Below the pieces are notes generated by a model that ran no database searches, was not told the DNA's origin, and was given only the letters and a program-made list of their open reading frames with translations. A DNA stretch of 64,000 nt. Origin: Terebella lapidaria. Lineage: Eukaryota; Annelida; Polychaeta; Terebellida; Terebellidae. Below, one piece after another: positions 59,738 through 64,000 of this stretch. Position numbers and translations under genes: made by a program. Location: the NCBI GenBank assembly GCA_949152475.1, contig OX424556.1, positions 60,966,451-61,030,450 on the forward strand, read 5' to 3'. Positions within the stretch are counted from its first letter, which is position 1. Every line of letters begins with the position of its first letter.

Positions 59738-60510
59738 GTGGCGGACGTGAGGTCCTTCTTGGGCTTCGCGAGTTACCACCGCCGGTTTATACGAGGCTTT
59801 GCGGAGATCGCGCATCCCCTTACTATCCTCATGGAAAAGGGCGCCGATTTTGTCTGGCAAGCTGAGCAGGCTATCGCCTTCTCGGAACTCCGGCAAGCTC
59901 TAGTAGCTGCCCCGGTGCTGCGGCACCCTCATCCGGATTGTGAATTCATCCTGGACACTGACGCGAGTAACTTTGCACTCGGCGGTGTCCTCTCACAGAT
60001 CGTGGACGGGCAAGAGCGGGTAGTAGCTTATACGAGTGTGGTTCTGAGCCACTCTCAAATGAACTACTGTACCACTCACTGCGAGCTGCTCGCGGTGGTA
60101 ACCATGACCAAGCGTTTCCGGCACTATTTGTTAGGACGCCATTTCCGCTTGCGGACTGATCACAATTCGCTGAGATGGCTCCTAAACTATAGTGAGGCCG
60201 ATGGCTTGGTGGCCCGGTGGCTTGCAAACTCCGGGAGTATGACATGCAAATTGAGCACCACGCCGGAAAGTTGTACGGCAACTCTGACGGACTGTCACGT
60301 TGTCACAAGTGCAAGAACCCTGACTGTGCCTGGATGACTCCATTCCAGCGCATCGGGGATTCTTCCTCAGACTCGGAACTGGACCTTCCGGGAAGACCGC
60401 AGGCCGCCGCCCCCTCTAACAACACGGCGGCTCGAGCCACAGGAGTTCACCCCCGCGCGAGGACCCGCCTTTACCGGCGTTGGCGTCCCGCCTTCGAAGC
60501 GGAGGTGTGA
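59738..60510 (+). pseudogene. RNase H domain, frameshifted near its end
   Basis: RSFLGFASYHRRFIRGFAEI and WQAEQAIAFSELRQAL lead into the RNase H region with FILDTDASNFALGGVLSQ, ELLAVV and LRTDHNSLRWL. At about 60217 the frame changes: the usual KLREYDMQIEHHAGK tether continues in a second frame to 60510. The key acidic residues (Asp in DTDAS, Glu in CELLAV, Asp in RTDH) are present. Confidence 0.85.
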
Positions 60511-60828
60511 CTCAGCTCCAGCGAGTCTCCCTCGAGTCCGGCTGTGTACTCCTCATGGGTACCCTCCACATCCTCGGACGAGTCTGAGTACGAACAGTCC
60601 TTACCCCCTGTGGTGATGGCCGCTCGTGCGCAGTCGGACGAGTCGGATGAGGAGCCGAACTACTACGGCGGCTACTCTCCGGCACAACTGGCTGCGAAGC
60701 AGAGAGCTGACAGTGCTCTGGCTCCGGTAATCAAAGCCCTTGAGGCCGGCCAGTAACCCTTCAAGGATGAGCGGAAAACTTACAGGGAGGAGACCCAGTC
60801 TCTCATCTCCCAGTGGGAAAGACTCTCC

Positions 60829-61956
60829 TTGAGGGATGGCCTCTTATACCGGTGCTATGAGCCACTGAGCCCACTGCCTCCCATTTGGCAGTTGGTGCTT
60901 CCGGCGGAGCTGCGCAAAGAAGTGCTCCATCAGTTGCATGACCTCCGGGTGACCGGTCATTTGGGAATCCGGAGGACCGTCCATAGGCTACAACAGCGCT
61001 TTCACTGGCCTGGTAGCAGTTTGGACGTGCAACGATGGTGCGCAGCTTGCCCTCGGTGTCAGGCTCGTAAAGGAGTTCCGGCTCCTGGCCGCCACCCCTT
61101 GACCACGGTTAAGGCTGGCGCGCCTTTTGACTGGATTGCCCTGGATATACTGGATACCCATCGGGTCACCCCGCATGGTTTCCGGTACATCCTGGTGATT
61201 TCGGATTATTTCACCAAATACACCGATGCCTACCCACTACGCCGCCAGACTGCGGACGATGTAGCTCGGTTGCTGGTGAATAGGTGGGTGGTTTACCATG
61301 GTGTACCTAAACAGGTACACTCGGATCAGGGCACGCAATTTGAAAGCAACCTGTTCCGGGGCCTCGCACAGATGCTAGGCAGTACCAAGGTGCGGACCAC
61401 CCCTTACAGACCCCAGTCGGATGGACAGGTTGAGCGCTTCAACCGGTCCATCCTGAACATGCTGGCGGCTTTGGTAAATGATCGTGCGAATGATTGGCAT
61501 GACCACCTCCCGTATGTATTAATGGCATACAGGTCGTCGGTCCACTCTTCGACCGGAGTAACTCCGCATGCGATGTTGTACGGCCGGGAACATGATCTGC
61601 CCGTGGATATCATGTATCCAATTGCGGCGGAAACCGGTGCAGTACTTCAGTGCGGTACGGAGTACATTGAGTGGGTTCGCCGCACCCTGGCGAACGCCCA
61701 TGACTTCGCTCGAGCACGCCTAGATAAGTCGGCCATCCGGCAGAAGCGTGGCTATGATGCCCATGCTAAGGACAGGCCTGCTTTTGCAGAAGGCGACAAG
61801 GTGTGCTATTATTATCCGCTGCTTAAGCAAGGCAATAAATTTGCTAAGCCGTGGATAGGCCCGTTTACCGTGCTGAAACAAGTGACTGACGTGGACTACC
61901 GGATCTGGAGGGATTCCGACCCGGATAAGGTTCTGGTGGTCATATTGACAACCTGA
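60829..61956 (+). pseudogene. Integrase domain of the Ty3/Gypsy element (open frame)
   Basis: A 375-codon open frame, the best preserved part of the element. HHCC-type zinc-binding region (QLHDLRVTGHLGIRR, CAACPRCQ), the DDE core (WIALDILDTH, VHSDQGTQFES, PYRPQSDGQVERFNRS) with the D,D-35-E spacing, then LPYVLMAYRSSVHSSTGVTP and a GPF/Y-like module (KPWIGPFTVLKQV). No chromodomain follows. The start is taken from the open frame; in the parent element it would be part of a polyprotein. Confidence 0.9.
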
Positions 61957-64000
61957 AGAAGTACGATGGCCCGCTCGTCATGGATCCCCTCATACAAGAT
62001 GCGGAACCGGATGATGCTCCTCTTTTGGACACTTCCGGTCAGCATCCGCGGACTCCGGACGAGTGTGTACGCCGTATGGTGGGTCTGGACGACAATACAC
62101 CTGATCTCGGCGATCCGCAGGTACCCCCAATCCCTCCAACACCTGCGGATGACGAGCGGCCACGCCGGAAACCTCGTGCGCCGACCTGATATGGGTGGGA
62201 TTAACGTTCCGCCCATGCGGATGCGTATGCGGTATCCATCTATCACACCAGGGATGGATTTTAGGTCGTTCCGTGGGAATCTGCACGACTTTGTGGCTAT
62301 GTGGCTATCTCCGGAGTTGAGGTCTGCGGATAACTTTACGTCGTAACGCCAGCGCTCTGCATCCGCCCTCTCGTAGTTTCTAGCGCTAGGGATGTGCGGC
62401 AGACCTATCCGCATCATGTGGACTGCTGTCCGGCGTCGTTACACCAACGCCTACGCTGGCCGGACCACTTGTGGATTTGCCGGACGCCCTTGGTCCCGGG
62501 ACAACCTCTTATATGGCCAGACTGAGGTTGGGATTTACGTCCGCTATGGGGGAAGCGCCTTCCCACGGAATTGGGGAACTGGCATATGGACGCGGGGAAT
62601 GTGTCCGGATGTGAGGACTGATGTATGCGGTTCATCCGCGTGACTCGTCCGGTGCTCTGGACGCTTCCGGACGACGCATTTCTGTGCGTTGTCAACCGTG
62701 AGCCACTACTATAAGGTTGTTTATAGTAGGATAAGATTTTTAACGGCAGGAAATCGTTTTACCATTATTTTTAATGGACCGTCTGTTGAGTCTGCACGTG
62801 CGGACCAGCCGCGGCAGCGGGTGACGCTCACTTTCGTCCAGATCGTACCTTGCAATAGACGGTCTGGCCGGAATGACCGGAACCACGGCCTCCTTCTAAG
62901 AAGGGGTCGTATTCTACATGCGCAGCATACTTTGTGGTTTTTAATCCCTATCAATACAATCGGATAAGGTCGATATGCTATCTTATGGTGCTTGTTTGGA
63001 TCTGGACTCTGTTCGCAGGCAGTTCCGGACATGCGCCGGCTATTGACTTCATCATGTTTGGGGTTCTCTAGATTGGGCGCCGGCATGAAGGGTTCGCCCC
63101 CTAACCATTGAGGTTATGGACCTGCCGGCACCGCGTCTAAATCTATTGGATCCGCGCTCCGGTGGTCGTTGTATGGGCTCTGGGCTTGACCGTAGCGTTG
63201 CTCTGTGGCTTTACTGTATGTTGGGGTTGCTAGTGGGCGCGTCATGAACGCCCACAGGGCGCCCAATTGTCTGTGGATCTAGTATGGGCATGCTCGATCG
63301 TTTTATAAGCATACCAGCGGCTATGGGGAGTGTTTATATTTATTTATCCATCTCATGTTATTATTTACTGAGTGGATTATATAAACCACAAGTATGCGTG
63401 CATTCCGTGGAAACGCTATTCTTTCTCATCTGATCATACATTGAGATAAGTTTAGTGATATATCTTTTTCCTGGTGCAATAGAGTTAGAGGGGTGTAGGA
63501 GATTGTGTGCTGTGTATCAGAAGCTAGTTTGCCGTGATCTATGAAAAGCAAGCAAACGGTGGTGAATTTATTTTCATGGCTGTTTGAGTGGTGGTAAATG
63601 TATTTTTATCGCTGCTGATAGGTGGACATAATCGTAACATCCACAAGTAGATCGACTTCTGATACATTGTATACAAACTTTATCCTGCTGTGGTGATTAA
63701 TTTCACGTCATTGACCGCCAGTGCGGCAGCAACAGCTAATGACTGATTTTAATTACTGTATCTGATTGCGGGATCCCCCGGGATGGCCTGTATTTAGGCC
63801 ACCCGTATACATGGCAAGATAAGGAGTCACCGGGGGGAGATGCGTGTGTATGTATGAGCCTGCAGTGAGAAAACGTAATTCGTTTGTCGGCCTATATCGA
63901 TCGATGCTATAAATAGACGTTTCCACGGAGACGCGTTATACTGCTGTGCGTGCAGAATAACTGCCAGTCTCAATGCTGTAAAAACATTGTAACTGACAAA
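61957..64000 (+). other. 3' part of, or sequence beyond, the retrotransposon
   Basis: A 69-codon acidic, proline-rich frame (61980-62189) follows integrase and may be the tail of pol. CpG-rich sequence continues to about 63250. AGGGCGCCCAATTG (63257-63270) could be the start of a 3' LTR, and GCTATAAATAGACG (about 63907) a promoter. However this segment does not resemble 55089-55815, so the LTR pair is unproven. Nothing else recognised to the window end. Confidence 0.4.

Larger units (their letters stand above)
55089..62350 (+). mobile_element. Decayed Ty3/Gypsy-type LTR retrotransposon
   Basis: A GC-rich, CpG-rich block distinct from the surrounding AT-rich DNA. Order gag, protease remnant, reverse transcriptase, RNase H, integrase is that of Ty3/Gypsy (Metaviridae). 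A putative left LTR could run from TG at 55089 to CA at 55815; it includes TTTATATACTC near 55301. It would be followed by the primer-binding-like TTGGTGCCGTGACC (55816-55829). A 13-bp stem hairpin AGTAATGACTGCA...TGCAGTCATTACT sits at 55687-55726. Coding frames are broken in several places, so the copy cannot be autonomous. The right end is not defined within the window. Confidence 0.9.

Noticed and set aside
1..64000. tRNA, rRNA or other standard RNA genes
   Set aside because: No tRNA A/B-box pair with cloverleaf, rRNA or snRNA stretch was recognised by eye; a covariance-model scan would be needed to exclude small ones.

Overview
This is an intron-rich eukaryotic (animal) window, not a bacterial one. 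Genes are small GC-rich exons with GT-AG introns set in AT-rich, repeat-packed DNA. Gene content (LHFPL-type tetraspan, lysosomal aspartylglucosaminidase, SLC49A4/DIRC2-like transporter, TMEM17, BTB/C2H2 zinc-finger protein), the abundance of TACATGTA and TAGGCCTA words, and minisatellites inside introns suggest a marine invertebrate deuterostome or lophotrochozoan. Amphioxus is my best guess, but the window alone does not prove it.

Layout. 0.3-0.8 kb: first coding exon of an LHFPL family gene (minus; remainder off the left edge). 3.5-6.6 kb: complete eight-exon AGA gene (plus). 7.4-13.8 kb: complete twelve-exon SLC49A4-like gene (minus), tail to tail with AGA and carrying a ~2-kb inverted-repeat element in intron 9. 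13.8-23 kb: a repeat desert with copies of a GGTTACCGGAC-ended repeat family, a palindromic higher-order satellite (18.4-19.6 kb) and a nested 3.1-kb foldback element (19.6-22.7 kb). 23.0-24.3 kb: complete four-exon TMEM17 (plus). 25.2-34.3 kb: a ~130-150-bp satellite rich in nuclear-receptor-like motifs, interleaved with the GGTTACC repeats and an apparently exact 639-bp tandem duplication. 34.4-44.8 kb: one six-exon BTB/C2H2 zinc-finger gene (minus), whose 6-kb intron 3 is mostly a 5.86-kb element with ~90-bp terminal inverted repeats and a TTA target duplication. 45-54.8 kb: two copies of an unknown ~1.6-kb repeat (one with a clean 683-bp MITE insertion), a foldback element and an apparently exact 1.69-kb tandem duplication. 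55.1-62+ kb: a decayed Ty3/Gypsy LTR retrotransposon.

The host genes do not form an operon. Two encode lysosomal proteins (AGA, SLC49A4), one a ciliary transition-zone protein (TMEM17) and one a putative transcription factor. The most striking pattern is that several minisatellites begin exactly at a gene boundary: AGA (acceptor plus start of exon 7), TMEM17 (last codons plus stop), SLC49A4 (last codons plus stop) and the zinc-finger gene (end of exon 3). Exon coordinates below were deduced by eye from splice signals, reading-frame continuity and family knowledge.
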